Source: Neocallimastix lanati (nom. inval.)
Lineage: Eukaryota > Neocallimastigomycota > Neocallimastigomycetes > Neocallimastigales > Neocallimastigaceae
Length of the DNA: 64,000 bases
Direction of reading: 5' to 3'
NCBI GenBank assembly: GCA_016946835.1
Contig: JACVTC010000082.1
Span: 610,001-674,000, forward strand
The translations under genes were made by a program, and so were the position numbers. The notes beneath the pieces were generated by a model, which saw only the letters and a list, made by a program, of their open reading frames with translations, did not search any database and was not told the DNA's origin. Shown here one piece after another: positions 26,756-45,247 of the stretch (position 1 is the stretch's first letter; each line of letters begins with the position of its first letter).

Positions 26756-27440
26756 AAATAAAATAAAATAAATAGTGAAGTAATATAAAAGTGTAAAGTA
26801 TTAATAAAAATAAAATAAAATAAAATAAAATAAAATAAATAGTGAAGTAATATAAAAGTGTAAAGTATTAATAAAAATAAAATAAAATAAAATAAAATAA
26901 AATAAATAGTGAAGTAATATAAAAGTGTAAAGTATTAATAAAAATAAAATAAAATAAAATAAAATAAAATAAATAGTGAAGTAATATAAAAGTGTAAAGT
27001 ATTAATAAAAATAAAATAAAATAAAATAAAATAAACAGTGAAGTAATATAAAAGTGTAAAGTATTAATAAAAATAAAATAAAATAAAATAAAATAAAATA
27101 AAATAAATAGTGAAGTAATATAAAAGTGTAAAGTATTAATAAAAATAAAATAAAATAAAATAAAATAAAATAAAATAAAATAAATAGTGAAGTAATATAA
27201 AAGTGTAAAGTATTAATAAAAATAAAATAAAAATAAAATAAAATAAAAATACTTGAAATATAAATATAAAGTACAAATTAAATTAAATAAAATAAAATAA
27301 AATAAAAATACTTGAAATATAAATATAAAGTACAAATTAAATTAAATAAAACAAAATAAATTGTATAAATGTCAATGTAAAAAACAGATTGAAAAAGATA
27401 AAATATAATAAAATAAAATAAATAGTAGAATATGAAAACT
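26753..27440. repeat. AAAAT-based minisatellite with 32-base linker
   Basis: Seven copies of a linker (agtgaagtaatataaaagtg followed by taaagtattaat) alternate with AAAAT runs, unit about 60 bases, at 26753-27235. Two units with a different linker (acttgaaatataaatataaa, then gtacaaatt) follow near 27245-27345, and a degraded one near 27360-27440. The linkers resemble those at 10684-11569. Confidence 0.9.
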
Positions 27441-27652
27441 TTAAGAAATATAGATTATTATGATTTTTTATTTAAATTTATATCTGAGAATAAGAATAAA
27501 TCATTGTTATTTCATTAAATTTATATCAAATACTAGAATATATATCCAAAAAAACAGAAACTATGTAATATAGAAATAATATTCTACTTTTATACTACTA
27601 TATTATTATATTTATAAAATTTAATAAAGAATATTAATTTATTTAATAATAC

Positions 27653-27848
27653 TGTTAGAATATGTGAAATGTATGAAAAATAAGCTTCAAATGTATTGAA
27701 ACACATTGTAATATAAATAATGTATAAGCCACAATGTATTAATATAAAAGCATTTAATTTAGAATAATTAAGTGCTAGTAACTCTTTATCATAAAATATA
27801 TTAATAAAATTGACATAATTATAAACCATAAATTCATAACTCTTAACA
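27653..27848 (+). repeat. 5' LTR of the non-autonomous element
   Basis: Identical by eye to 29606-29801. Confidence 0.95.
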
Positions 27849-27863
27849 GATTAAGAGTCTCAT
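27849..27863 (+). promoter_or_regulatory. Primer binding site matching tRNA-Lys(CUU) anticodon arm
   Basis: GATTAAGAGTCTCAT directly follows the LTR, almost the same as in the copia element. AAGAGTC and GACTCTT around it can form a 7-bp hairpin with a 6-base loop. Confidence 0.65.
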
Positions 27864-28193
27864 CTGACTCTTACAAAGATTCATAGCAAAAGAATATTTT
27901 GCCGGAAACAATATTATGTCAAAAAAAAAAAAAAAAAAAAGAATAATTGTATTTTAAATTATGATAAAGGTTGCTCATTATGTCAATTTTTAAGATGACT
28001 AATAAAATTGATAACTGATCAAAATGATCAAGACAGAAAAATTGAGGAAACGCGTAAAATATAAAGCTGTTGATAAAAGAAGTTATTTCAGGATAAGTAA
28101 AACTCAAAAAAAAAAAAAAAATATAAAAATATTTATTAAAAAGAAAAAACACGTATAAACGTATATAAAAGAAAATTATATATCTTCATACTA

Positions 28194-28206
28194 GAGACTC
28201 TTAATT
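28194..28206 (+). other. Inverted copy of the primer binding site
   Basis: GAGACTCTTAATT is the reverse complement of the first 13 bases of the primer site with one mismatch. The decayed copy keeps the same site (9625-9637). It could pair with the primer site in the RNA. Confidence 0.5.
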
Positions 28207-29595
28207 GAAATTATAATTTGATATTTTAACAAATAAGCTTTTGGCTATTAGTAATATAATATCTATACATGAAGGAATCTACTATGTGATGGACTATTTC
28301 CGCCCCATGAATATAAAAAACATATTATTTAAAGTATAGTTATTTTAACGCGTATTTATAAATATCAAACGGGTATAAATAAATATAAACTACAATAATG
28401 GATGAGTCTATATGTCAGAGACCTCATATAAAATAATTAATATATAATATCCCAAATATTCAAGGGAAATATAATAGAATGGTAATTCCTAGGGTACATT
28501 CTAACAATAATAATATTATTAGACCTAGCGTGAAATAGGTTTAAATAAAAAAAAAAAAATATTTAATATAATCATAATACAAACCTTCGTGATGAAAGGT
28601 ATAATAAAATAATAAATATAACCATGAATTATGTAAAAATGGATAATGTTTATCCATCTATAAACTATACTTATTTATTACAGAGTATTTAAAATTATTA
28701 AAATTTTATAATTAATATTTTAATGATGAGAAAATTCAAATATATAAAATCCTTTTTAGAAATTTGGATTTTAGGGGGAAAGTAGGCAAAATAAAATACA
28801 AATTATAAAAATATAAAAGAAAATAAAAATATTAAAGAAAAGTCACTTAACTGATTCTTTGAGCTAATTATTTGAAAATAATATTTATCTTGAAATGAAT
28901 AAAATAGCCTAATAGCGAAAAATAACAAAATTAACCTTTAAGAAAGAATTAACTGAAATAGTGAATATTAATCAATTATGAAACAATTTATATTATTACT
29001 AATAAGTTTAAATGACTAAAATAATATAATTAATTATAAATACAATCAATTTTAATACCTCAAGATTATGATTTATCAAATACACCAATATATAATTAAC
29101 AATTTATTTTAATAGTTATCGCTAAAACTACAAAGCGAAAATATATAAAAGTTAACGCTAATCTATAAAGCGGATTATAATTGAAAGTGATGTAAAACCC
29201 AAAATATAAGAGGTATTCACACAAATTGAGATGGTATAATATCACCCTTCAAGAGACAGGTTTCCATCATATAAATGGTAATATATAAACCATATACTAT
29301 AAGAGACGTTTTAGATACATCTAATATTAATGGTGTAATAATATTAAATATTTAGTTTTAGGGGGAAATTATTTGATTATAAATATATTTAAGAAATTAT
29401 TTTAGCAATATTTAAATTAAATTAAAAAATTAATATTACATAAAAAGTATTTTATTCATGTAAAATTAGAGGTTAATTTAGGATAGAAATATATATAACA
29501 GTTTAATAATATCAAGTTAATAGTGTAAAATAGGATAATTTTATATACACATATTCACCAGTAAACCAATTTATTCATTATTGAATAACTAGGTT

Positions 29596-29605
29596 TAAGG
29601 GGGAA
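29596..29605 (+). promoter_or_regulatory. Polypurine tract of the non-autonomous element
   Basis: TAAGGGGGAA lies directly before the 3' LTR and resembles the copia tract. Confidence 0.8.
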
Positions 29606-29801
29606 TGTTAGAATATGTGAAATGTATGAAAAATAAGCTTCAAATGTATTGAAACACATTGTAATATAAATAATGTATAAGCCACAATGTATTAATATAA
29701 AAGCATTTAATTTAGAATAATTAAGTGCTAGTAACTCTTTATCATAAAATATATTAATAAAATTGACATAATTATAAACCATAAATTCATAACTCTTAAC
29801 A
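29606..29801 (+). repeat. 3' LTR of the non-autonomous element
   Basis: Direct repeat of 27653-27848, followed by the target duplication AATAC. Confidence 0.95.
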
Positions 29802-29829
29802 AATACTTTTAATAAAATAGTTTTAATAT

Positions 29830-30052
29830 AAATAATAAATAAATAATTAAATAATAAATAATAAATAATAAATAATAAATAATAAATAATAAATAATAAA
29901 TAATAAATAATAAATAATAAATAATAAATAATAAATAATAAATAATAAATAATAAATAATAAATAATAAATAATAAATAATAAATAATAAATAATAAATA
30001 ATAAATAATAAATAATAAATAATAAATAATAAATAATAAATAATAAATAAAT
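29830..30052. repeat. (TAATAAA)n seven-base satellite
   Basis: About 30 copies of a seven-base unit, almost perfect. Its complement (TTTATTA type) makes up the arrays at 59578-59658 and 62829-63205. Confidence 0.95.
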
Positions 30053-31185
30053 CTAATCTAGGGTTGAAATTAATTGTCTATTATTTAATAAAAATATTAA
30101 TATAATATATTAAAATAACTTTTTATTTTATTAATATTTTTTTTATTAATTTTGAACATATTTATAAAATAAAAAAAATTTTTATGTCGTATAATTACAA
30201 TAATAATTTTGTATTCTTTGGTTATATTTAACCATATTTATGGTGATACAGACCATAACTTTATTTATTATAATTTAGAACAAAAAAAAAATTTTTTTTT
30301 TGATTGATAGAGTCAGATATTCAAATATTTGAAACATAAATTATAAAAACTTAATTTTTAATCAATATCCTTTATTCTTTAATAATTCTTTTACATATAA
30401 AAAGTTCATATTTAAATTCCTGTAATAGTAAAAGTTCTTTCACTTTATGAAGGAAAGAAAAATATTATATAAGAATTTTTAAATTTGTATGTAGTAATTC
30501 TTTCCTATATTATATATATCTATATATTTTATTTTAATTTATTTAAAAATTAACATTTTTAAAGGATCATTTTATATTGAACAATAAAACATAAAAATTT
30601 ATTTTTAGTAATTCAGTAAAATAATTAATACTCTCTGTTTAAAAAAAAAAAAGAATAAGAATAAGAATAATCGTATTAGAAAATTTCCAATTTTAATAAT
30701 TATTGTTAAAAAAAAAAAAAAAAACTAATAATAATAATAATAAAAAAATATGAAAGAAAAAATTAAATAATATATATTTTTTATAAAGTGAATCTTTATA
30801 TAATAATTATAATAATTTTGTATTATATTTTTTAGAAAATATTAATAATTATAAATATAATATTTTATTGTATTTTTTAGAAAATATTAATAATTATAAA
30901 TATAATATTTTATTATTACAAGTGACCTTTTTGTATTTATATACATTTTTATATGATATATGATATAAACATTTTAATAAAATTTTTATTAAAATATTAA
31001 ACAAAATTATTATCTTATCGAAATTTCGTTTATAATTAATTTAAAAAAATTTTTTTTTCTCTGAATTATATTTTGAAAATTAAATTCAAATTAATTTGAA
31101 GTATGTGTTGTTCTTTATTCAATAGTATAACTTTAGTCAATTATACAAAAAAAAAATTGATATACTTTGTCTGGACTGTTCTTTA

Positions 31186-31269
<84 letters not shown>

Positions 31270-32429
31270 AATAATTAATATATATTTATTGTTTCTATTT
31301 ATTATTTTTATTATAATAAAATGTATGTATTTAAAAAAAAATTTTCAAATAAAATAATTATGTAGTAGAGCATATGAAAATGTGAAAATAAATAATAAGA
31401 TATATTTTATATTGTAATGCTAATTGAATTAAAAACCAATATTAATATTAATATTAATATTATTAATATTAATAAATATAAATAGTAATATAAAATAAAA
31501 CTTTATTTATTCAATTATTATTAGTGTGACAGGAACATTAAAATATCATTGAGATAATAAAAACTTCTTTATTTTTTATTTTATTTTATTTTATTTTAGT
31601 TTTTATTATATTTTTATTTTTATTTTTTTTATTAAATTTTTATTGTTTTATCTATGTCAAAATAGTGGTTTTTATTTTATGTAAACTAATAAACTAAATA
31701 ATTAAAAAACAATAAAATAATATAAAGTAAAATAAAATAAAAATAAAAGTAATAATACTTAAATAATAACAACAAAAAAAAAAATAATAATAATAATAAT
31801 AATAATAAAAATAAATATATATTAATAAAAATAGACAAATAAACAAATAAGTAATAATGATACAAATAGTGATATAAAAATATTAATAATAATCATAAAA
31901 AAATAAAATAACATTGAAGTATTGTTTAAAAATCATTTTTAATTAAACAAATTAAATATATTATTATTTATAAATAGTAAAATTACTCTTTCATGTTATT
32001 ATATTATGTATATATAAAAGAAAATGAAAATAATTTAATTAAAAATATTCTGTATAAATGATATCGAGCTTATCTGTTATTTATATAATACTTAGTAATA
32101 TATAATTATTGTTATTATTTTTAACTATACCATATAGAAGTATTTCAATTAAAATTAAGTAATTATATATAAAGGTAATTTCAAACTGTTATTTTTTATT
32201 TTTATATATTTTAAATTATTAATTGTATTTCATATTAGTTTTATTTTATTTTATTTTATTTTTTTATTCTTTTTTTTACAATTTTTGAATTTCATTTTTT
32301 TGAATTTCATTTTTGTTTTTTATTTAATTAGAAAATAAAAAAAAGTATATAGAAGTACATAAAAATACAATAAAATACAACAAAGTACAATAAAAACACA
32401 ATACAGTACAACAAAATAAATATATAATC
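30053..32429. other. Long AT-rich spacer upstream of the ubinuclein gene
   Basis: It contains a triplet (TTA)n array at about 31184-31267, a tandem duplication of about 55 bases near 30830-30915 (aaaatattaataattataaa), and AAAAT, AAT and T-rich tracts. The final 300 bases should hold the promoter of the next gene. No exons recognised. Confidence 0.55.
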
Positions 32430-38992
<6,563 letters not shown>

Positions 38993-39699
38993 ATATATTT
39001 AAATAATTATTAAAGTAAATATATAAAATAAATAAATAAATAGAAAAGAAATATATATATATTTTTCCTTTTTATTTTTTTTATTTTATTTTATTTTATT
39101 TTTATTTTTATTTTATTTTATTTCTATTTCTATTTTTATTTTTATTTTTTTTTTTTTTATTTTATTTATTTATTTTTTTTTTTTTTTTTATTTCTATTAT
39201 TCTATTTCTTTTTTATTTTTTATTATTTTTTTTTTTTTTTTTTTTTATTATATTTTATTTTTGCTGTTCTAATTTATTATTATTTTTAATTTTCACTTTT
39301 AATTTATTAAAGAAAAATAATATTTATATATTATTTTTCTTTCTATGATTTATTGAAATTTCTATTTATATATAAACATATTAGTATCCTTAACTAAAAT
39401 ATAATTATAAATATTTATATACTTTTAAAAATTTTAAGTAAAAAATATTTAATTTAATAACAATTAAAAAAAAACATACTTTACAAAAAAAAAAAAAAAT
39501 AAAAAATAAAAATAAAAATAAAATATAAAAATATATATAAAAAAAAAATTAATTTATATTCATATACCATTAAAATTATTTATTAGCATTTTTATTTTTA
39601 ATTATTATTATTTTTTTTTATTTTTTTTTTTTTTTTTAATTATTATTATTAGTAATAGTAGTAATTATTATATTTCTCATATATATTTGAGAGGTATTA

Positions 39700-39790
39700 T
39701 ATTTTAGTTTATTTTGTATGGCATTTCTGATACATAGTCTCCTTAATTATTGTTGTTTATTTATACATATTTTAATAAATTGTCATAACT
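39700..39790 (-). mobile_element. Possible fragment of the non-autonomous LTR element
   Basis: The stretch gcatttctgatacatagtct and the following ccttaattattgttg resemble, in inverted orientation, the interior block near 28380-28450 of the intact element and 9310-9370 of the decayed copy. It is short and diverged. Confidence 0.35.
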
Positions 39791-40128
39791 TAATTATAAA
39801 ATTAATTATAATTAAGTTATTAATCATAAATATTAGTTTTAGTCACTAATATTAACGGTTCAGAAAATAATTATTCTTACCAATAATTCTTTCTAATTTA
39901 AGAGTTTATTATAACAAAATTTATAATAAATATATATATTAAAATCGTAAAAGGATGTTTTATATGTGAAATTATATAACAATATTTAATTTTTATTACT
40001 AATACAATTATTAAAAATTTTTATATTAAATTTATTATTATTGTTATTATTATTACATTATAATTAAAACAACTTTTATTAAGACTAGTAGAATTATATA
40101 ATTATAATCTTAATTTAAAAAAGGTCAA

Positions 40129-40174
<46 letters not shown>

Positions 40175-40199
40175 TAATTTATAATAAATCTGGTTTTTT

Positions 40200-40346
40200 T
40201 TTTGTTATTTAAATCAATTGACCAATTATACAATAATTCATCAATATTATTTCTATTACAATCATTACAAATCAACTCTCTTTTCTATATTTCAATAAAT
40301 TTATTAATTAAAATATTGATTTCATTAGTTCTTCTTTGCTTTTTTT
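40200..40346 (-). pseudogene. Fragment of a MULE transposase C-terminus
   Basis: On the minus strand it reads INILINKFIEI, stop, KRELICNDCNRNNIDELLYN, then WSIDLNN. This aligns with the C-terminus of the transposase at 12342 (IKILIENYKSKEINLFYNGC, then NRNELIKLWKECLIDLND). A stop and the lack of any upstream part make it a relic. Confidence 0.6.
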
Positions 40347-40391
40347 TTTTTTTTTAAAAAAAAAATTCCTTCAATTGTCCTATCGAAATAT

Positions 40392-40422
<31 letters not shown>

Positions 40423-40936
40423 TTATGTATATTAAATTATAAAAAGCTTTTTTTTTTTTTTCTAAATATGAAATTAAAATTGGTGATAACATAATATTTT
40501 TTATAAATATTTTCTCCTATATTTAAAAAATATTTAAAAAATAAATAAATAAATAAATAAATAATCGTTTTCCTTTTTATCCATAAAACAATAGGTTATA
40601 TTAATCAATATACAATATTAAATAATTTATTTATGTAAAATTCGATTTTAATATGGAGGTCTTTATTATATTTTATTTATTTTATATATAATAAAATTTA
40701 TAAGTGATATTAATATATTTATATATTTATATTATTTGTTTATTAATAAATTTCTAATTTTTTTTTTTTTTTTTTTTTTTCATATTTTATTTCGAAAAAA
40801 TATTATAGTATAAATGTGCTTATGTAATTTAATTATATTTATTTAATTATTATTATTTTAATTAGTTTTATTTATTTAATTTTATTACTATTATTATTAT
40901 TATTATTATAATTATTATTATTTTTAATTATTAATA

Positions 40937-40979
<43 letters not shown>

Positions 40980-41015
40980 TTTTTAAAAAAAAAGAAAAAG
41001 CTTAATTGTTGATAT

Positions 41016-42819
41016 TTATATTTTATCATTCATATCTACTTCCGCGTTACTTGGTATCTTTTTTGAAATAATAGATAAAATTGTAAAAATAATAATAAAT
41101 GATATTAATATGTATAATAACTTTTTTTTGTGGAATCTTTGGTGAATATTTATTGAGCTTATTTTTTTTTAAAAAAAAATATATATATATATAATTATTA
41201 AAAATTATAATAAAATAAATATATAATTGTATTATAATAAATAATTATTAGTAAGCTATTAAAATAAAATATACATTTATATAAATTTAATAATAATAAT
41301 ATTTTTTTTTTTTTACCTTAAAAAGTCTTTTAATAAACTAGATTCATTTTTTTTGGTACCATATTTATCCTCATCACCATCCCTATTTTTTTTTTTTTTT
41401 TTTATTTTTATTTTTGAATTGTTATTATAATAATATATTTATTTTTATAAATTATTTTATTTATTAATTAATTAATATAATATGAATCTCTACCTTATAC
41501 CATAAATCTGTGGTTTTGTAGGTCCATGTGTTGGGAGGACATCTATTTTTTATTATTAAATAATAGATAAATTTTAAATAATTACTCAATATGAAAGAAA
41601 AAGAAAATATATATAAATATATATATAAATTAATAATATTAATATTATTAATAACAAACCTGTATTATCGTATGTATTTACAGTAAAATTTGCATTTTGA
41701 ATATTTGATAAATTGACATCCATAATTGGCATGCTATTTGAATTATCAGTAGTAGCCTTTATTAATATATATTAATGACAGTTAATATTTAAAATTATTA
41801 CTTTTATATATATATATATATATTTTCGTTTTATAACACTTTAAATTTGGTATATTTATTATTTCCATTCATTTAATATTTTTATAAATAATGTATTATA
41901 ATGTATTTACTGGTTTCTTTGGTAAGAATGGTTTTGCCCATTTAGAATCTGCTAATTTTACTCTAATAATTGAAGCTAATGGAGATGTAACATTCTCTGA
42001 TGGTATAATTGCTTTCTATATTCATAAATTTATTAATATATTTTAATTACTGAATATGCCTACAAATATTATTTTTTTGTTTATATATTTAATTAAATAA
42101 ATTTATTATTTGTATTTAAATTGTACCTTGCAAGTTGGACAAGTATATTTATCTTTTATTAATTTTATTTTTTTAATAAAAAAAAATATAAGAAATAATA
42201 CATTCAAAAATTTTAAATAAAAATTAAGAAAAAAAAAAATTTTTTTTTTTCATAATGTATTGTATAAATAATTATACTGATATTTATATAGATATAGATA
42301 TAAACATACTCATTGGCGTATTTTCAGGAAGCATATTACATTTCGCATTAATACATTCAAGATGGAATAAATCTTTATTTTAAATTTATAAAACATTTTT
42401 ATAAATATAATTTTTTTTTTTTTTCCTTTAATCAATATATATATTTCTATTAAGTTATTAAGTATTAAACAAAGCTATTACCAAGACAACATAATCGAAT
42501 TAATTCGCCTTCTTTTAATGAAGATTTACAAATTTCACATTCATTTTTAAAATCACTATCTTGAAGCCATTGTAAATATGAATTAACAATACACTTTTTA
42601 TCATTTCATTGAGATGTTCGGTAATTATTTAAAAATTATTTAATTTTAATTAAGAAAAGTTCATATTATATAATATATATATATATTATATATTATAAAA
42701 AAAAAAAAAGAAAGAAAAAAGAAAAAAACATAAGATTTTACTTGTGGATGATCTGTAATAATACATTTTTCACAAACATTTTTTCTATGGTCAAAACAAA
42801 ATCTTTATATATATATATA

Positions 42820-42867
<48 letters not shown>

Positions 42868-43057
42868 TACATAAATAAATAATATAATAAATAAACAATA
42901 ATTTATTATAAAAATCTTCTGTTAAAATGAAATTTCATTTATTTATAATTCAAAATAAAAATTAAAAAAATAAAAATAATATTTATAATAATAATAAAAT
43001 AAAACTATTATATAAAACTTACAAGTTTGTCACAGTTCTACATTTACACAAGCCCAT
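41016..43057 (-). CDS. ZFPL1: Zinc finger protein-like 1 (Golgi membrane B-box/RING-type protein)
   Basis: Ten exons join in frame to 251 aa: 43057-43023, 42802-42742, 42593-42482, 42372-42310, 42152-42127, 42015-41911, 41756-41660, 41542-41494, 41382-41317 and 41157-41016. It starts MGLCKCRTVTNLFCFDHRKN, as in animal ZFPL1. The double zinc-binding region is complete: VCEKC, IVNSYLQWLQDSDF, CEICKSSL, RLCCLDLFHLECINAKC and YTCPTCK. The VKLADSKWAKPFLP segment and the RDGDEDKYGTKK box (the DTRDDD-like region) also match. A single C-terminal membrane segment (LLYILISFIIIFTILSII) and a 15-residue lumenal tail follow. In animals ZFPL1 is an integral cis-Golgi protein that binds GM130. Exon 5 is only 26 bases. 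Human ZFPL1 is about 310 aa; the linker is shorter here. Confidence 0.88.
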
Positions 43058-43092
43058 TATAAACTATATTTATATATTTTTATTTACTTTAT

Positions 43093-43129
<37 letters not shown>

Positions 43130-43590
43130 TTTAAAAATATTTTATAATATATATATTTTAAATATTATTATTTTTAAAAGTATAAATTTTTTTCTTTTGT
43201 TGTTTTTTATTTTTTAATTTTTATTATTAATAATAAAAAAAAATAAATTTTTTTGATATTAAATTAAAAATGTATTAAAATTTTTAATATCATATTAAAT
43301 ATATAATATTAAATATATATATAATTAATAAACAAATAATAATAAATTGTATGTATCAAAATTATTTTCTAATAATATAATTTTCATTAATAGTAAATAA
43401 ATATATATTTACTTATTAAGTATATTATAAATATCTTATTATTCATTATGCAATTGAATTTAAAAGAAAAAAATATAATTAAAAAATATATAATAAATAA
43501 AATATTTATTATGTTGTATTATTTATAAAAGAAAGTCGATAATTTTTAAAGTGTAAAATATATGAATATAAAATTAATAATTTCAATTTC

Positions 43591-43641
<51 letters not shown>

Positions 43642-43649
43642 TATTATTA

Positions 43650-43738
<89 letters not shown>

Positions 43739-44171
43739 TTATTAATTGAAAAAAAGATTTTACCACAAATTAGAAATATAAAATTTAAACCATAATATTT
43801 TTTTTTATGTATATTTTTTATTTATTTATAATTTATATAGTAATTTAATAGAATATTTAGTACATTTCTCTAATAGTTTCCCAGAACGCTAAATACTAAA
43901 AAAAAAAAAAATTAAATTTATTTATTATAAATAATAATTATTTTATTAAAAATTATTATTTAGTGATAAAGAAATGAAGATAGCATTCCTTTTTTTTTTT
44001 TTTTTTTTTTCAGTTAATGTTTTTTGAAAATTAAATTAAATTTAATTAAAAATAAAATCTATGGTTTCACAAAAAAAATTTTTTTTTCTTTCAAATTTTT
44101 AAAAAAACTAAAAAATAGTTAGGAAGAAAAAAGTTTGTATTGATAAAAATAACAGATACATATTTATTAGA

Positions 44172-44203
<32 letters not shown>

Positions 44204-44273
44204 ATTATTATTATTAATTATCAAATAAAATTATTTTTAAATATTTAAAATGCTAACATAAATTTATTATAAA

Positions 44274-44309
<36 letters not shown>

Positions 44310-45052
44310 CTGGGAATAAAACTTTATTAATAAAACGTTTTAATTTAGAAACTTTTTTTACGTTATATATAAGAATAAGAATATTAAAATCTTATATAGG
44401 ATATAAAATTTAAACTCTTATAATTTATAAGAAAAAGATTTTTTTTTTAATTATTTCTTAATTTTTTTTTTTTTAAAAAAAAATTTTTTTTATTAATTAT
44501 TATTATTATTGTTATTGTTATTGCTGTTGTTGTTTTATTATTATTATTATATGTGCAATTAATAAAATGTTTTATTATTGTCTTTATATTTTATTTTTTT
44601 TTTTTTTTTTTTTTTGTTTTAAATTATTTATTAATATATATTCTCTATATAATAGATGTTATTTTGTGCATGAACTAAATTTTATTATTATTATTATTAT
44701 TGTTATTTTATATAAAGAAGAAATTGATAAAATATTAAATTTTTTAATCTAAGTACGATCATATTCATTAAAAAAAATGTAATTACTTTAAAAGATAAAA
44801 TGAAAAATTGATATAAATTAATGAATAAATAAAATAAAATAAAATAAAATAAAATAAATAATGAAGTAGTATAAAAGAGTAAAATATTAATAAAATATAA
44901 AATAAATAATGAAGTATTATAAAAGAGTAAATATTAAAAAATAATAATAATAATAATAACAATAATAATAATATAATATATAAAAAAATATTTTCATTTT
45001 ATTTATATCATTTATAACCATTATGATTAATTCAATGTTGTATTTATCAGTT

Positions 45053-45083
<31 letters not shown>

Positions 45084-45247
45084 CTCTTTTAATTCAACTT
45101 AATGAACTAATATTTGATATTTCATCTTTATATTTTTTATATTTTAAAAAAAAAAAAAAATCATGTTAATTCATTTATATAAATATACCCTTTTAAATAT
45201 ATTATTTCTTTTATTATCACTATTATTATTATTAATTAATTAATTAA
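43058..45247. other. Spacer with microsatellites and a minisatellite relic
   Basis: It holds a 46-base T run near 43097-43127, an ATT/TTA array at about 43597-43740, AT dinucleotides near 44280-44305, and a T run at 45056-45082. Near 44826-44940 two units of an AAAAT minisatellite occur (aataatgaagtagtataaaa with gagtaaaatatt), related to the linkers at 26753-27235. No gene seen. Confidence 0.6.

Larger units (their letters stand above)
27653..29801 (+). mobile_element. Non-autonomous LTR retrotransposon, 2149 bases
   Basis: Two 196-base LTRs (27653-27848 and 29606-29801), identical by eye, start TGTTAGAATATG and end CTCTTAACA. A perfect 5-base target duplication, AATAC, flanks them (27648-27652, 29802-29806). 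A primer binding site follows the 5' LTR and a purine tract precedes the 3' LTR. The 1757-base interior has no reading frame with gag or pol similarity. Identical LTRs indicate very recent movement, so proteins must come in trans, probably from copia elements that share its TGTTAGAA terminus and primer site. A decayed inverted copy is at 8499-10016. Confidence 0.9.
38993..41015. other. Tail-to-tail spacer with transposon fragments
   Basis: This spacer separates the convergent ubinuclein and ZFPL1 genes. It is full of T and A homopolymers. Two transposon remnants can be seen inside it (separate entries). Nothing else was recognised. Confidence 0.6.

Noticed and set aside
27919-28152. A 77-residue minus-strand frame inside the non-autonomous LTR element
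   Set aside because: It is Phe-rich, formed partly by A runs, and resembles no retroelement protein. It also lies antisense to the element.
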